NCBI RefSeq assembly: GCF_027460065.1
Contig: NZ_JAPYZZ010000018.1
Location: forward strand, 40,895 to 104,894
Direction: 5' to 3'
DNA length: 64,000 nt
From: Martinezella rhizogenes
GTDB lineage: Bacteria > Pseudomonadota > Alphaproteobacteria > Rhizobiales > Rhizobiaceae
Positions within the stretch are counted from its first letter, which is position 1, and every line of letters begins with the position of its first letter. Below are positions 9,361-18,336 of the stretch, in pieces. A program made the position numbers and the translations under genes. Under the pieces are notes generated by a model. The model saw only the letters and a program-made list of their open reading frames with translations. It was not told where the DNA came from and made no database searches.

Positions 9361-10448
9361 ACCGCTCCTTCTTTACGATGTGTCTTGCCGGCAAAGACCA
9401 CCCGGATGCGATAGAAGATTAGCGTATCGCAGGAGAGGACGAAGAACAGCATCAGCCCCTGAAACACCCGCGTCACCTTGTCCGACACGCCGATGGAGAG
9501 CTGCGCCGCCTCACCGCCCAGATAGGTCAGCGCCAGTACCAGCCCGGAAAGGATGATACCGAGCGGATTGAGGCGGCCGAGAAAGGCGACGATGATGGCG
9601 GTGAAACCATAACCCGGCGAAATGCTGGGCTGCAGATGGCCGATGGAACCGGAAGCTTCCGAAATGCCGGCAAGACCGGCCAGCGCGCCCGATAGCAGCA
9701 GCGAAAACCACACCATGCGGCTGGAGGAGAAACCGGCAAAGCGCCCTGCCCGCGCCGACTGGCCAAGCACGGTAACTTCAAAGCCCTTGAGCATGTAACG
9801 CATCATGAACCACAGGGCGATGGCTGCGACGATGGCGAACACGAAACCCCAATGCGCCCGGCCCGAGGCCAGCATTTCCGGCAGCACGGCGCTGTCGTTG
9901 AAGGGCTTGGTCTGCGGGAAATTGTAGCCGCCGGGATCGCGCCAGATGCCGCGCGTCAGCCAGTCGAGGAAAAGCTGCGCGACATAGACCAGCATCAGGC
10001 TGACGAGAATTTCATTGGTGTTGAATTTCGTCTTCAACAGCGCGGGAATACCCGCATAAAGCGCGCCGCCGACAGCGCCCATCACCATCATCAGCGGCAG
10101 GATGAGCGGCGAATGCCAGTCGGGATAAAGGACCGGTATGATTGAGCCGGTAATCGCGCCGATGGTGAATTGCCCCTCCGCGCCGATATTCCAGTTATTG
10201 GAGCGATAACAGACCGACAGGCCGACACCGATCAGGATCAGCGGCGCAGCCTTGATCGCCAGCTCATGCAGCGACCAGACCTCCAGCAGCGGCTCGACGA
10301 AAAAGGCGTAAAGCGCGTGCGCCGGATTTTTGCCGAGCATGGCGAACATGACGGCCCCGACAAGCAGCGTCAAAACCAGTGCCAGAAGCGGCGAAAGCAG
10401 GGTGAAAAGCCGCGAGACCCCTGCCCGTTTTTCAAGCTCAATGCGCAT
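9357..10448 (-). CDS. ABC transporter permease, first subunit (BMP-type importer)
   Basis: 363 residues with about ten membrane segments. The NNWNIGAEGQFTIGAI segment corresponds to the NIGAEGQ motif of YufP-like nucleoside/BMP permeases. Its start lies inside the last codons of the ATPase gene (11-base overlap), so the operon is translated in a coupled manner. Together with the second permease it should form the transmembrane part of the importer. Confidence 0.93.
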   Translation of the reverse strand: MRIELEKRAGVSRLFTLLSPLLALVLTLLVGAVMFAMLGKNPAHALYAFFVEPLLEVWSLHELAIKAAPLILIGVGLSVCYRSNNWNIGAEGQFTIGAITGSIIPVLYPDWHSPLILPLMMVMGAVGGALYAGIPALLKTKFNTNEILVSLMLVYVAQLFLDWLTRGIWRDPGGYNFPQTKPFNDSAVLPEMLASGRAHWGFVFAIVAAIALWFMMRYMLKGFEVTVLGQSARAGRFAGFSSSRMVWFSLLLSGALAGLAGISEASGSIGHLQPSISPGYGFTAIIVAFLGRLNPLGIILSGLVLALTYLGGEAAQLSIGVSDKVTRVFQGLMLFFVLSCDTLIFYRIRVVFAGKTHRKEGAV

Positions 10449-12009
10449 GCTGGGCGGCTCCCGAATGTGACGTGTGAATGCCGCCCATCAAAAGGCCGAT
10501 CTTTTCTAGCGTCATCTCTTCCACCGGATGGGCCTCAGAAAGCTTGCCGTCGGAAATGACTGCGATATTGGTGGCGACCTCGAAGATTTCATCGAGATCC
10601 TGACTGATGACGATGACGGCCGAACCGGCCCTGGCAAGATCGACCAGCGCCTGGCGGATGCGGCTTGCGGCACCCGCATCCACACCCCAGGTCGGCTGGT
10701 TGACAACAAGCACGGAAGGCTGACGGTCAAGCTCGCGCCCGACGATGAATTTCTGCAGATTGCCGCCCGAAAGCGATCCGGCCAGCGGATCGGCTCCGCT
10801 TTTGCGCACATCCATGGTTTCGGAAATACGCCGCGCGGCCGCCTTAATGGTCGAGCCCCTGACGATGCGCAGGAAACCACCGGTTAGAAACGCCTTACGG
10901 TCGGACCGCGCCCGCGCCAGCAACAGATTGTCGGAAAGGCTCATGCCGGGAACCGCCGCATGGCCATGCCGCTCTTCCGGCACGAAACCGGCGCCCATCA
11001 GCCGCCGGCCATTGATGCCGATACGGCCCACCGGCTTGCCGCGCAGATGGATGGCATCATTATTATAGACGGGATATTCGCCCGAAAGCGCATCGAACAG
11101 CTCGCCCTGCCCGTTGCCGGCCACACCGGCAATCGCCAGCACCTCGCCGGCGCGGACCTGCATTGAAACGGACTTCAGCGCCACGGCAAAAGGCGTGCGC
11201 GGCGCAACCGACAGCCCCATGACCTCGATCTGCGGTGCGCCGAGCGCTTCGCCCGTTGCGCGCGAGACGCTGGCGACATCGCTGCCGACCATCATCCGCG
11301 CCAGCGATGCCGGCGTTTCCTTGCGCGGATCACACGCCCCCGTCACCTTGCCGTGACGCAGGACGGTGGCGCGGTCGCAAATGCGCTGCACCTCTTCGAG
11401 GCGATGGCTGATGTAAAGCACCGAGCGGCCTTCGGCCTTCAGCTTTGCCAGCGTCTCGAACAGCTTGTCGGCTTCCTGCGGCGTCAAAACCGAGGTCGGT
11501 TCGTCGAGAATGATGAGGCGCGGGTTCTGCAACAAAGCGCGCACGATCTCGATGCGCTGGCGCTCGCCCACCGAAAGATCGGCCACATGCGCATTGGGGT
11601 CGAGCGGCAGACCATAGGCCCGCGACAGCGTTTCCGCTTCCCTGGCGATTTCCTTTAGTGAAATTTTCGGATCGAGCGACAGGGCGATGTTTTCAGCAAC
11701 CGTCAGCGCCTCGAACAAGGAAAAATGCTGGAACACCATACCGATACCGAGCCTGCGGGCCTCGCTTGGCGAGCCCACGGAAACCGGCTGGCCCTGCCAG
11801 ATGATGTCGCCTTCCGTCGGCGCAAGGACGCCGAACAGCATCTTGACCAGCGTCGACTTGCCGGCACCGTTCTCACCCAGAAGCGCATGGATTTCGCCCG
11901 GCGCTATATCGAGATCGATGCCGTTGCAGGCGGCGAAATTGCCGAACAGCTTTGTCAGCTTGCGAACCGACAGGAGAGGCATGGCCTCTGGCACCAGATT
12001 TCCAGTCAC
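10438..12009 (-). CDS. ABC transporter ATPase with two nucleotide-binding domains (BMP-type importer)
   Basis: 523 residues with two tandem ATPase domains. The first is complete: Walker A GENGAGKST, signature SVGERQRIEI and Walker B LIILDEPTSVL. The second has a degenerate Walker A (GVAGNGQGELF), signature LSGGNLQKFIVG and a modified Walker B (LVVNQPTWGVDAG). One-and-a-half active sites are the norm in this YufO/RbsA-like group. It powers the two permeases encoded downstream. The start is a GTG at 12009 preceded by GAGGGG; an ATG nine codons in (11982) is an alternative. First gene of the operon. Confidence 0.93.
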   Translation of the reverse strand: MTGNLVPEAMPLLSVRKLTKLFGNFAACNGIDLDIAPGEIHALLGENGAGKSTLVKMLFGVLAPTEGDIIWQGQPVSVGSPSEARRLGIGMVFQHFSLFEALTVAENIALSLDPKISLKEIAREAETLSRAYGLPLDPNAHVADLSVGERQRIEIVRALLQNPRLIILDEPTSVLTPQEADKLFETLAKLKAEGRSVLYISHRLEEVQRICDRATVLRHGKVTGACDPRKETPASLARMMVGSDVASVSRATGEALGAPQIEVMGLSVAPRTPFAVALKSVSMQVRAGEVLAIAGVAGNGQGELFDALSGEYPVYNNDAIHLRGKPVGRIGINGRRLMGAGFVPEERHGHAAVPGMSLSDNLLLARARSDRKAFLTGGFLRIVRGSTIKAAARRISETMDVRKSGADPLAGSLSGGNLQKFIVGRELDRQPSVLVVNQPTWGVDAGAASRIRQALVDLARAGSAVIVISQDLDEIFEVATNIAVISDGKLSEAHPVEEMTLEKIGLLMGGIHTSHSGAAQHAH

Positions 12010-12209
12010 TGATCCCCTCTTTCACCGGCTGTCCACGCTTTCTTCGAAGCATTTCAACAACAGTGGTCATTGTTCCCAATCCGGCGGCAATGCGTATGCA
12101 ATGCTGCGGGACCATGATTTATTGATAACCGTTTTGCTGCTGCGCACAACAGAAAAAGAAACTGCTTAAATGCAATTTGCACAAGCAATAAACGGCTTTA
12201 CCTTTTTTC

Positions 12210-12935
12210 TTATTTCGCACCCAGCGAGGGGAAGAACTGCAATATTCCACCGATGCAATAAAGATAGATGCCGCTCGCCACGAAGGCGATCACCGCCCAT
12301 GTCGGCGTTTCGAAATGCATCAGCAGCGCATAACCGCCAAGCGCACACCAGATGGCGACGACGAGGAGATTAAGCGGCCGCAACCGCTTCACCCGCACCG
12401 GATGCAGGAAGTTGATCGGTAGGAACGTCAGGAACACCGAGACGGTGACGACGGTCATGGCCGTGGTTGCGCTCGCATCCATGACGAACAGCGTGAAAAC
12501 CACCATGTTCCACACCACCGGGAAGCCGGAGAAGAAATATTCATCCGTCTTCATACCCATATCGGCATAATAGATTGCACTCGAGACCACGATCATGCCG
12601 GCCGCCACGAAGGACAGCGGCTCGCCGATCATGCCGCTCTGGTAAAGCGCAAAGGCAGGCAACAGCACATAGGTAACGTAGTCGATGATATTGTCGAGCG
12701 TGTCGCCGGACCAGTTGGGCAGCACTTCCTTCACCCGCACCTTGCGGGCGATAGGTCCGTCGATGCCATCCACCAGAAGCGCAAGCCCCAGCCACCAGAA
12801 CATGTCGACAAAACGGTGTTCGGCAGCCGCGACGACGCCGAGAAATGCCAGAAACGAACCGGATGCCGTGAGCATATGAACGGAAAAGGCGCGGATTTCC
12901 GCATAGGGAACACGCTTGTAGTTGAAAACTTTCAT
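12210..12935 (-). CDS. pcs: Phosphatidylcholine synthase (CDP-diacylglycerol-choline O-phosphatidyltransferase)
   Basis: 241 residues. Pcs joins choline directly to CDP-diacylglycerol at the inner membrane, giving phosphatidylcholine, a lipid found in rhizobia and agrobacteria and needed for host interaction. The CDP-alcohol phosphotransferase motif is present in the Pcs form: DGIDGPIAR (about residues 56-64) followed after twelve residues by G-x3-D-x3-D (GDTLDNIID). Six or more hydrophobic segments follow. It is a single gene, divergent from the UbiH-like gene. Recognition is by overall sequence as well as motif. Confidence 0.95.
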   Translation of the reverse strand: MKVFNYKRVPYAEIRAFSVHMLTASGSFLAFLGVVAAAEHRFVDMFWWLGLALLVDGIDGPIARKVRVKEVLPNWSGDTLDNIIDYVTYVLLPAFALYQSGMIGEPLSFVAAGMIVVSSAIYYADMGMKTDEYFFSGFPVVWNMVVFTLFVMDASATTAMTVVTVSVFLTFLPINFLHPVRVKRLRPLNLLVVAIWCALGGYALLMHFETPTWAVIAFVASGIYLYCIGGILQFFPSLGAK

Positions 12936-13145
12936 GGTCAGCGCCTGCGCCCCGTTTTTTCATCCGCCCTGTTCATTCCGGTATGCGGCCATTCACCACG
13001 CTTTGCAACCGGCTCAATCCGCTTATCCTAAGACTAATATAGCGTCGCAACCAACGAATGTTTGTGTGCGGATGTTCCGGCGCGAAAGTGGATTTACCCG
13101 CCCAAAGCCTCTATGATGTTTTGGAAATAACAATGGAATACGACC

Positions 13146-14354
13146 ATGAGACACTTCGATATCGCCATAACAGGCGCGGGACTTGCGGGCCAGATCGCGG
13201 CCATCGCACTGGCGCGGGCCGGCCGCCATGTGGCGCTCATCGCACCTTCAAGCGAAAAGAAGGATCAACGGACCACGGCGTTGATGGACCAGTCCATCCG
13301 TTTCATGGACCGTCTCGGCCTCTGGTCACGCGTAGCACCTTCCGCCGCACGCCTTTCTACCATGCAGATCATCGACGGCACCGACCGCCTGCTGCGGGCG
13401 CCGACCGTGCAGTTTCGCTCCTCCGAAATCGGCCTCGATGCGTTTGGCTGGAATATTCCGAACGAGGCGCTGCTCGGCGTTCTCGGGCAAGCAGTGGAGC
13501 AGGAACACAATATTACCCGCCTGGACACGACAGCCGAGACGATCGACATCGGCAATGACCGGATCTCGGTCACGATTGCGGATGGTGAAGTGCTTTCCGC
13601 CGATTTCCTGATCGGCGCCGACGGCAGGAAGTCGATGGTGCGGGAAGCGGCCGGCATCGGCGCCAAATCCTGGTCCTATCCGCAGACCGCCGTGGTTTTG
13701 AATTTTTCCCACAGCCGCCCGCATGGCAATGTCTCGACGGAATTCCACACACCCACCGGACCTTTCACCCAGGTCCCCCTGCCCGGTGATCGCTCCAGCC
13801 TCGTCTGGGTCGTCACACCGGAGCAAGCAAAGGAACTGACGGCCTTGCCGTTGGAGGCGCTGAGCCTGAAGGTCGAGGAGCGCATGCAATCCATGCTCGG
13901 CGCCGTCTCCGTGGAGGACAGCGTGCAGGCATGGCCTCTCTCTTCCATGACCGCGCATCGTTTCGGCAAGGGCCGCGTCGCCCTGATCGGCGAGGCCGCA
14001 CATGGTTTTCCGCCCATCGGCGCACAGGGCCTGAACCTCAGCCTACGCGACATCATTGCCCTGACCGAACTGCTCGGTGCCGTCTCCGACCGGCCGATTG
14101 CGGCGGACGCCGGCAGCAGCTTCGATCGCAAGCGACGCGCGGATGTCTATAGCCGCACGCTGAGCGTCGATCTCCTGAACCGCTCGCTTCTTTCGGATTT
14201 CCTGCCCATCCAGATGGCGCGCGCGGCCGGCCTGCATGTGCTCTCCGGCATCGGCACGCTCAGAAGCATGGTCATGCGCGAAGGCATCGAGCCGGGTCGT
14301 GGGCTGAAGGCCCTGCCCTCGCTGCTGTTCGGCAGCTTTAAAAAGGCTGGATGA
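13146..14354 (+). CDS. UbiH/COQ6-family FAD-dependent monooxygenase
   Basis: 402 residues. FAD-binding GxGxxG is at the start (ITGAGLAGQIAAIALARAG), the middle DG motif is IGADGRKSMVREAAG, and the third motif is ALIGEAAHGFPPIGAQGLNLSLRD, which matches ubiquinone hydroxylases, where the classic GD is often replaced. It probably hydroxylates a ring position of a ubiquinone precursor (UbiH, UbiF, UbiL or VisC branch). The 3' end overlaps the convergent AEC gene by 17 bases. Which ring position is modified cannot be told from the sequence. Confidence 0.88.
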   Translation: MRHFDIAITGAGLAGQIAAIALARAGRHVALIAPSSEKKDQRTTALMDQSIRFMDRLGLWSRVAPSAARLSTMQIIDGTDRLLRAPTVQFRSSEIGLDAFGWNIPNEALLGVLGQAVEQEHNITRLDTTAETIDIGNDRISVTIADGEVLSADFLIGADGRKSMVREAAGIGAKSWSYPQTAVVLNFSHSRPHGNVSTEFHTPTGPFTQVPLPGDRSSLVWVVTPEQAKELTALPLEALSLKVEERMQSMLGAVSVEDSVQAWPLSSMTAHRFGKGRVALIGEAAHGFPPIGAQGLNLSLRDIIALTELLGAVSDRPIAADAGSSFDRKRRADVYSRTLSVDLLNRSLLSDFLPIQMARAAGLHVLSGIGTLRSMVMREGIEPGRGLKALPSLLFGSFKKAG

Positions 14355-15276
14355 AATACACCACGCCCGTCAGCGTAAAGACCGACAGCACCGTCGAAAT
14401 CAGGATCGTGGCTGACGCCCGCTCCTGCCAAACATGGTATTGCTGGCCGATGACGAAGACATTCGTCGCGGTCGGCAGCGCCGCCAGCAGCACCGCGGAA
14501 TAAATCCACACTGGCTCGAACCGCCCGAGCGACGACAGGACCAGATAGGCGGCAAGCGGATGCAAGATCAGCTTCGCCGGAACGATATAGCTGATCTCCA
14601 TCGGCACCCGTTTCATGGGCCTCAACGCCAGCGTCACGCCCATGGCAAACAGCGCGCAGGGTGCTGCAGATTGCGCCAGATAATCCACCAGCCGCTGCAC
14701 CGCCTCCGGCGGCTGCCATGACAGCGAAGCGGCGAGAAATCCGGCGATGACCGACACGATGAACGGATGGGTGATGACCTTGCGCGCCACATCCAGCGCG
14801 AGCCTTCCAGCCGAGCGCGTGTCGCCGCCCGCCACCGCCATCATCGCCGGTGCGACGATGAAATGCGCGGCGTTTTCAAGGCAGACGATCAGCGCCACCG
14901 GCACCGCCGCCTTTTCGCCAAGCGCCAGAAGCGCAAGCCCCGGCCCCATGTAACCGATATTGCCGTAACTTGCCGCGAAACTCTGGATCGTGGTTTCGGC
15001 GAGGCTGTTCCCGCGCACGAAACGGCCGATCAGAAACACCAGCAGAAAAATGCCATAGGTGCAGGCAAGGCTGGCGGCGACAAAATCCATCCGCGCCAGT
15101 TCTTCCACCGGCGTCTTGGAGACAAGCTTGAAAAACAGCGCCGGCAGCGCCGCATAGATGATGAAGGTGTTCAGCCAGCCCATCGCTTCGACCGGCTGTT
15201 TTGTTATGCGCGCTGCACCGTAGCCGATGAAGATCAGGCCAAAAAACGGCAACAGCAATCCAATGATATCAGCCAC
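14338..15276 (-). CDS. AEC-family (auxin efflux carrier-like) transporter
   Basis: 312 residues with about ten membrane segments arranged in two similar halves, each preceded by a short loop, as in the auxin efflux carrier family. Conserved pieces include SYGNIGYMGPGLALLALG and the closing GQQYHVWQERASATILISTVLS. Bacterial members export or import small organic acids such as malate or malonate; the substrate here is open. It starts 27 bases after the CcdA-like gene on the same strand and may be cotranscribed with it. Its end overlaps the UbiH-like gene tail to tail. Confidence 0.88.
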   Translation of the reverse strand: MADIIGLLLPFFGLIFIGYGAARITKQPVEAMGWLNTFIIYAALPALFFKLVSKTPVEELARMDFVAASLACTYGIFLLVFLIGRFVRGNSLAETTIQSFAASYGNIGYMGPGLALLALGEKAAVPVALIVCLENAAHFIVAPAMMAVAGGDTRSAGRLALDVARKVITHPFIVSVIAGFLAASLSWQPPEAVQRLVDYLAQSAAPCALFAMGVTLALRPMKRVPMEISYIVPAKLILHPLAAYLVLSSLGRFEPVWIYSAVLLAALPTATNVFVIGQQYHVWQERASATILISTVLSVFTLTGVVYFIQPF

Positions 15277-15303
15277 AGTCGTTCCCTCACATCCGCGAGA
15301 GGC

Positions 15304-16065
15304 TTAGCCGATTTGCATCAGGATCGGAAAGGTCTCCTGGAACCAGATCGCGACATTGGTGATGAAACCGGACATGAAAGCGAGACCGGTGAGCACCAGC
15401 AGCACGCCGAGCAGCTTTTCCACAAGACCGAGATGGCGGCGGAAGCGGACGAGGAAACGCATGAACGACCCGGAAAACGCCGCGGCGATCCAGAACGGCA
15501 CCGCAAGGCCAAGCGAATAGACCGCAAGCAGCATCGCGCCATCGCCGACCGTATCCCGCGAAGCAGCAACCCCGAGGATAGCTCCCAGAACCGGGCCGAT
15601 GCAGGGCGTCCAGCCAAAGGCAAAGGCAAGACCCATGACATAGGCCCCGGACAGCGTGGCGGGCTTGCCCGCCCCCTGAAACCGCGCCTCGCGCGAAAAC
15701 AGGCCGATGCGGAAAACACCGAGGAAATTCAGGCCCATTAGGATAATGATGAAACCGCCGATCTTGGCGAGAATATCGAGATTCTGGCGCAGCAGCGTAC
15801 CGATCGTCGAGGCACCTGCCCCCAGCGCCACAAACACGGTGGCGAAACCGAGCGTGAAGCAGAAGGCCGAAAACAGCACTGCCCTGCGAACCTCCGGCCG
15901 CGGCGCGGTCTCTTCCGTCCTGAACTGCTCGACCGACACACCCGCCATATAACAGAGATAAGGTGGCACCAGCGGCAGCACGCAGGGCGAGAGAAATGAA
16001 AGAGCGCCGGCCAGAAGCGCACTGAACAGGGAAATATCGGCAATCGACAAGAAAGAACTCCGCAT
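15304..16065 (-). CDS. ccdA: CcdA-like thiol-disulfide transporter (cytochrome c biogenesis / DsbD membrane domain)
   Basis: 253 residues with six hydrophobic segments. The two redox cysteines of CcdA are seen in LSPCVLP (Cys28) and GWTPCIGP (Cys155). CcdA carries reducing power from cytoplasmic thioredoxin across the inner membrane to periplasmic thioredoxin-like proteins for cytochrome c maturation. The ATG at 16065 fits the family start; an in-frame upstream ATG at 16107 adds fourteen polar residues and looks less likely. The AEC transporter follows closely. Confidence 0.9.
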   Translation of the reverse strand: MRSSFLSIADISLFSALLAGALSFLSPCVLPLVPPYLCYMAGVSVEQFRTEETAPRPEVRRAVLFSAFCFTLGFATVFVALGAGASTIGTLLRQNLDILAKIGGFIIILMGLNFLGVFRIGLFSREARFQGAGKPATLSGAYVMGLAFAFGWTPCIGPVLGAILGVAASRDTVGDGAMLLAVYSLGLAVPFWIAAAFSGSFMRFLVRFRRHLGLVEKLLGVLLVLTGLAFMSGFITNVAIWFQETFPILMQIG

Positions 16066-16265
16066 CCCGCAAAGCCCCGCGATTCTCACTATTCGCCGGC
16101 ACTTCACGCTTCATTTTCGTGCATGTCATTGCTGCAAAACGATTTCATCCGTTTGCGCGACACGCCTGAAGCCGGTTTTATCCCCAGCCGCCCCCTCTCT
16201 CCAATCACCTTTTCGGGGGTGCGACAAAAAAAACCGTATTGAGTGTCGAAACCGCTTTTTTTGGG

Positions 16266-16294
16266 TTGACCGAACGGATCGCTCTACCTATGTT
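16266..16294 (+). promoter_or_regulatory. Predicted sigma-70 type promoter for tRNA-Lys
   Basis: A TTGACC box at 16266-16271 and TATGTT at 16289-16294 with exactly 17 bases between them. The tRNA starts 37 bases after the -10 box, a reasonable leader for processing. Confidence 0.65.
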
Positions 16295-16330
16295 CCGCGC
16301 ACTTCCGAAGGGCAGCCAAGCCCGCCGCGG

Positions 16331-16406
16331 GAGAGCGTAGCTCAGCCGGTAGAGCAACTGACTTTTAATCAGTAGGTCCAGGGTTCGAATCCCTGCGCTC
16401 TCACCA
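16331..16406 (+). tRNA. tRNA-Lys (anticodon TTT)
   Basis: A 76-base cloverleaf with the CCA end encoded. The acceptor stem is GAGAGCG paired with CGCTCTC; the D arm reads GCTC-AGCCGGTA-GAGC; the anticodon stem ACTGA/TCAGT encloses the loop CTTTTAA with anticodon TTT at 16364-16366; the T arm is CCAGG-GTTCGAAT-CCCTG like. It reads AAA and AAG lysine codons. Confidence 0.98.
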
Positions 16407-16576
16407 ACGGAAACAAGCACTTACCGTTGAAAATACTGTTCACGCCGGTAAGATCATCCTCACATATGTGCCGCATCGAATGTTCCCGCCAGCGCTGTGG
16501 ACATTGCTGTGACTGACATTCGCATATCCCCGCTTCCCTGTAGCGGCGACACAGGACACTCTCTAAACGGCCACCG

Positions 16577-17134
16577 CTACTTCTTTGCACCACTTGCGAT
16601 CAGCATACGGATAAGAGCCGCGTCGCCAGTCTGTTTTGCAAAAGAGAGAGCGGTTTCACCCGCCGAGCCCTCGGCATTGGGGTCTGCCCCTTGGGCAAGA
16701 AGCGCAGCCACCACATCAGGACCATTCTGCTGATTATTCGCCTGCATGATCAATGGCGTCCATCCCCTCTCATCGCGGGCCTCGATATTGGCGCCGCGCT
16801 TTACAAGCAGGGAGACGGTGTCTGGATCGGTGATGATATGGAGAATGGTCACGCCTTCGTCGTTCGCTGCGTTGATGTCGGCACCATTTTTAAGCAGAAG
16901 GTCGAGCACCTCCTCTTCGGGATACATGTCGAGGAGATGGATCGGCTGGAAACCGAACTTGTCCCTTGACGTGGCCAAACCGGGGTCAGCCGCAATCATG
17001 GTTCGAACGGTTTGGACATCACCCACCTGAACGGCGTGGTGGAAAGCGCCCACCGCATCAGTGTCCGCCGCCGGCGCTGACACGGCGGTAAGTCCAAAAA
17101 CCATCAGCACGATGAGAAACGAGCGCGGTAGCAT
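16577..17134 (-). CDS. Exported ankyrin-repeat protein
   Basis: 185 residues. A Sec signal peptide (MLPRSFLIVLMVFGLTAVSAPA) is followed by four to five ankyrin repeats, recognised by the patterns FGFQPIHLLDMYPEEEVLDLL, NDEGVTILHII, ERGWTPLIMQA and GSAGETALSFAKQTGDAALI. It should be a periplasmic protein-binding module. Similar rhizobial genes are sometimes beside catalases, but none is visible here. It stands alone between tRNA-Lys and a tiny membrane protein gene on the same strand. Confidence 0.85.
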   Translation of the reverse strand: MLPRSFLIVLMVFGLTAVSAPAADTDAVGAFHHAVQVGDVQTVRTMIAADPGLATSRDKFGFQPIHLLDMYPEEEVLDLLLKNGADINAANDEGVTILHIITDPDTVSLLVKRGANIEARDERGWTPLIMQANNQQNGPDVVAALLAQGADPNAEGSAGETALSFAKQTGDAALIRMLIASGAKK

Positions 17135-17206
17135 TGCGATCCAAAATGTTGAGTATCGCCCGATAACGGAGTCCCTGATTGACGGGCCTCAAGGTCCGCC
17201 CATGTT

Positions 17207-17314
17207 CTACTTGTTTTTAGCTTGATCGTGATGCCACTTGATGGAGAAAAACATGCCAACGCCTAACACGATAAGCTTGAACGGCAAGAAGACTAAAGGG
17301 AAAAAATCCCACAT
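17207..17314 (-). CDS. Very small membrane protein (35 residues)
   Basis: A 36-codon frame starting MWDFFPLVFLPFKLIVLGVG and ending in a polar tail (SIKWHHDQAKNK). Almost the whole N-terminal two thirds is hydrophobic, giving one membrane segment with the basic and histidine-rich end presumably in the cytoplasm. A GGAAG ribosome-binding site lies about eight bases before the ATG. The clean transmembrane design suggests a genuine gene that annotation pipelines would miss. From memory, similar short proteins with an initial MW-FFPL run and a C-terminal IKWH motif occur in rhizobia; function unknown. Confidence 0.65.
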   Translation of the reverse strand: MWDFFPLVFLPFKLIVLGVGMFFSIKWHHDQAKNK

Positions 17315-17460
17315 TTTGGACACTTCCAGACTTTGATTTAACACCCTGTGGTAACAGATAATTACCTCAAAACTCCCTCACCCAACATCAGGCATTTTGA
17401 CGCGGGTGGCTCGTAATATCACCATCACGTCACGACCTGCCGCCCTCTGGATGACCATCC

Positions 17461-18204
17461 CTATCGATAGGCGTAGATGTACCGCGCGATATTGTCGTAA
17501 AAGCTGGAAAGATAGGCGGGAACCCGACTGAAACGGGCAAACTTGCTGCCCCTATATTCGTCGCGGGTGCCAACCAGCGTATCCGGGTCGCCGAATGACA
17601 GGAAATCCTTATCGGTGATGTAAACCTTGGTGCCATAACCCCAGCCGCATTCGAGAGCCCGGTCGAAGGGCAGCGTCATCCTTCGTGCCGTCTTGAGGAA
17701 ACGCTCGGCGGCCCTGCGGGAAATGATGTAGCAGGCAGATGAGCCCTGCGGGCCGTAGATGCATCGGCCGAACGCATCGCCAAGAGCACTGGTTTTGCGG
17801 CCCTTGAAGCCCTTTCGACGGTGGTTGGTCAGTTTTATGATGGCATCGTCAGGCATCACCGCAACCATGGCCTTGACCCGCTCCGAGAAATCCGGCGTGA
17901 AGGCGACGTCATCTTCGACGATCACGGCGACGGGCGCATCGGTCTTCAGGAAGATTTCAAGCGCTTTGATATGGCTGGCGTAACAGCCATATTCTCCCGG
18001 CAGGGCGTGGCGGCCATTGCGCAGCTCGAAGCCGCGCCGGTCGAAATCCCGCCAGTCGGCAGGGGAAATAGTCTTGCCGTCTACCCCTTCCACCGGCCGC
18101 AGGTCGAGACCGAGGCCGGAGGCGCCTTCCAGCATTTTCTCCAGCCGCGCCCGCGCGCGGGCAATCGAAATGATATAGATCGGGAAGGTGGAGATCGGCT
18201 GCAT
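17461..18204 (-). CDS. Glycosyltransferase family 25 protein (LPS sugar transfer)
   Basis: 247 residues from the ATG at 18204. The start FPIYIISIARARARLEKM is the standard beginning of family 25 (LPS biosynthesis protein, LgtB/LpsA type), PGEYGCYASHIKALEIFL is the conserved acceptor/donor-site segment and VIVEDDV carries the metal-binding acidic motif. Such enzymes add galactose or similar sugars to the lipooligosaccharide core on the cytoplasmic side. The upstream extension (19 residues to 18261) lacks family features. No sugar-operon neighbours, so the exact acceptor is unknown. Confidence 0.87.
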   Translation of the reverse strand: MQPISTFPIYIISIARARARLEKMLEGASGLGLDLRPVEGVDGKTISPADWRDFDRRGFELRNGRHALPGEYGCYASHIKALEIFLKTDAPVAVIVEDDVAFTPDFSERVKAMVAVMPDDAIIKLTNHRRKGFKGRKTSALGDAFGRCIYGPQGSSACYIISRRAAERFLKTARRMTLPFDRALECGWGYGTKVYITDKDFLSFGDPDTLVGTRDEYRGSKFARFSRVPAYLSSFYDNIARYIYAYR

Positions 18205-18336
18205 TCGCAAGGCACCATAAGCGGGACATAGTGAACCGCCTCCTACAGCAAGCCGGGCCATCCGTCCATGCGGCTGCGATCTCCAGTCTTATCGGGAGAT
18301 GCGCCGAAGGCCGTATTGCCGAAAAAACGAGCGGGA

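Noticed and set aside
14338..14354. The 17-base tail-to-tail overlap of the UbiH-like and AEC genes as a special signal
   Set aside because: Short convergent overlaps are frequent in compact genomes and both stop codons look ordinary.
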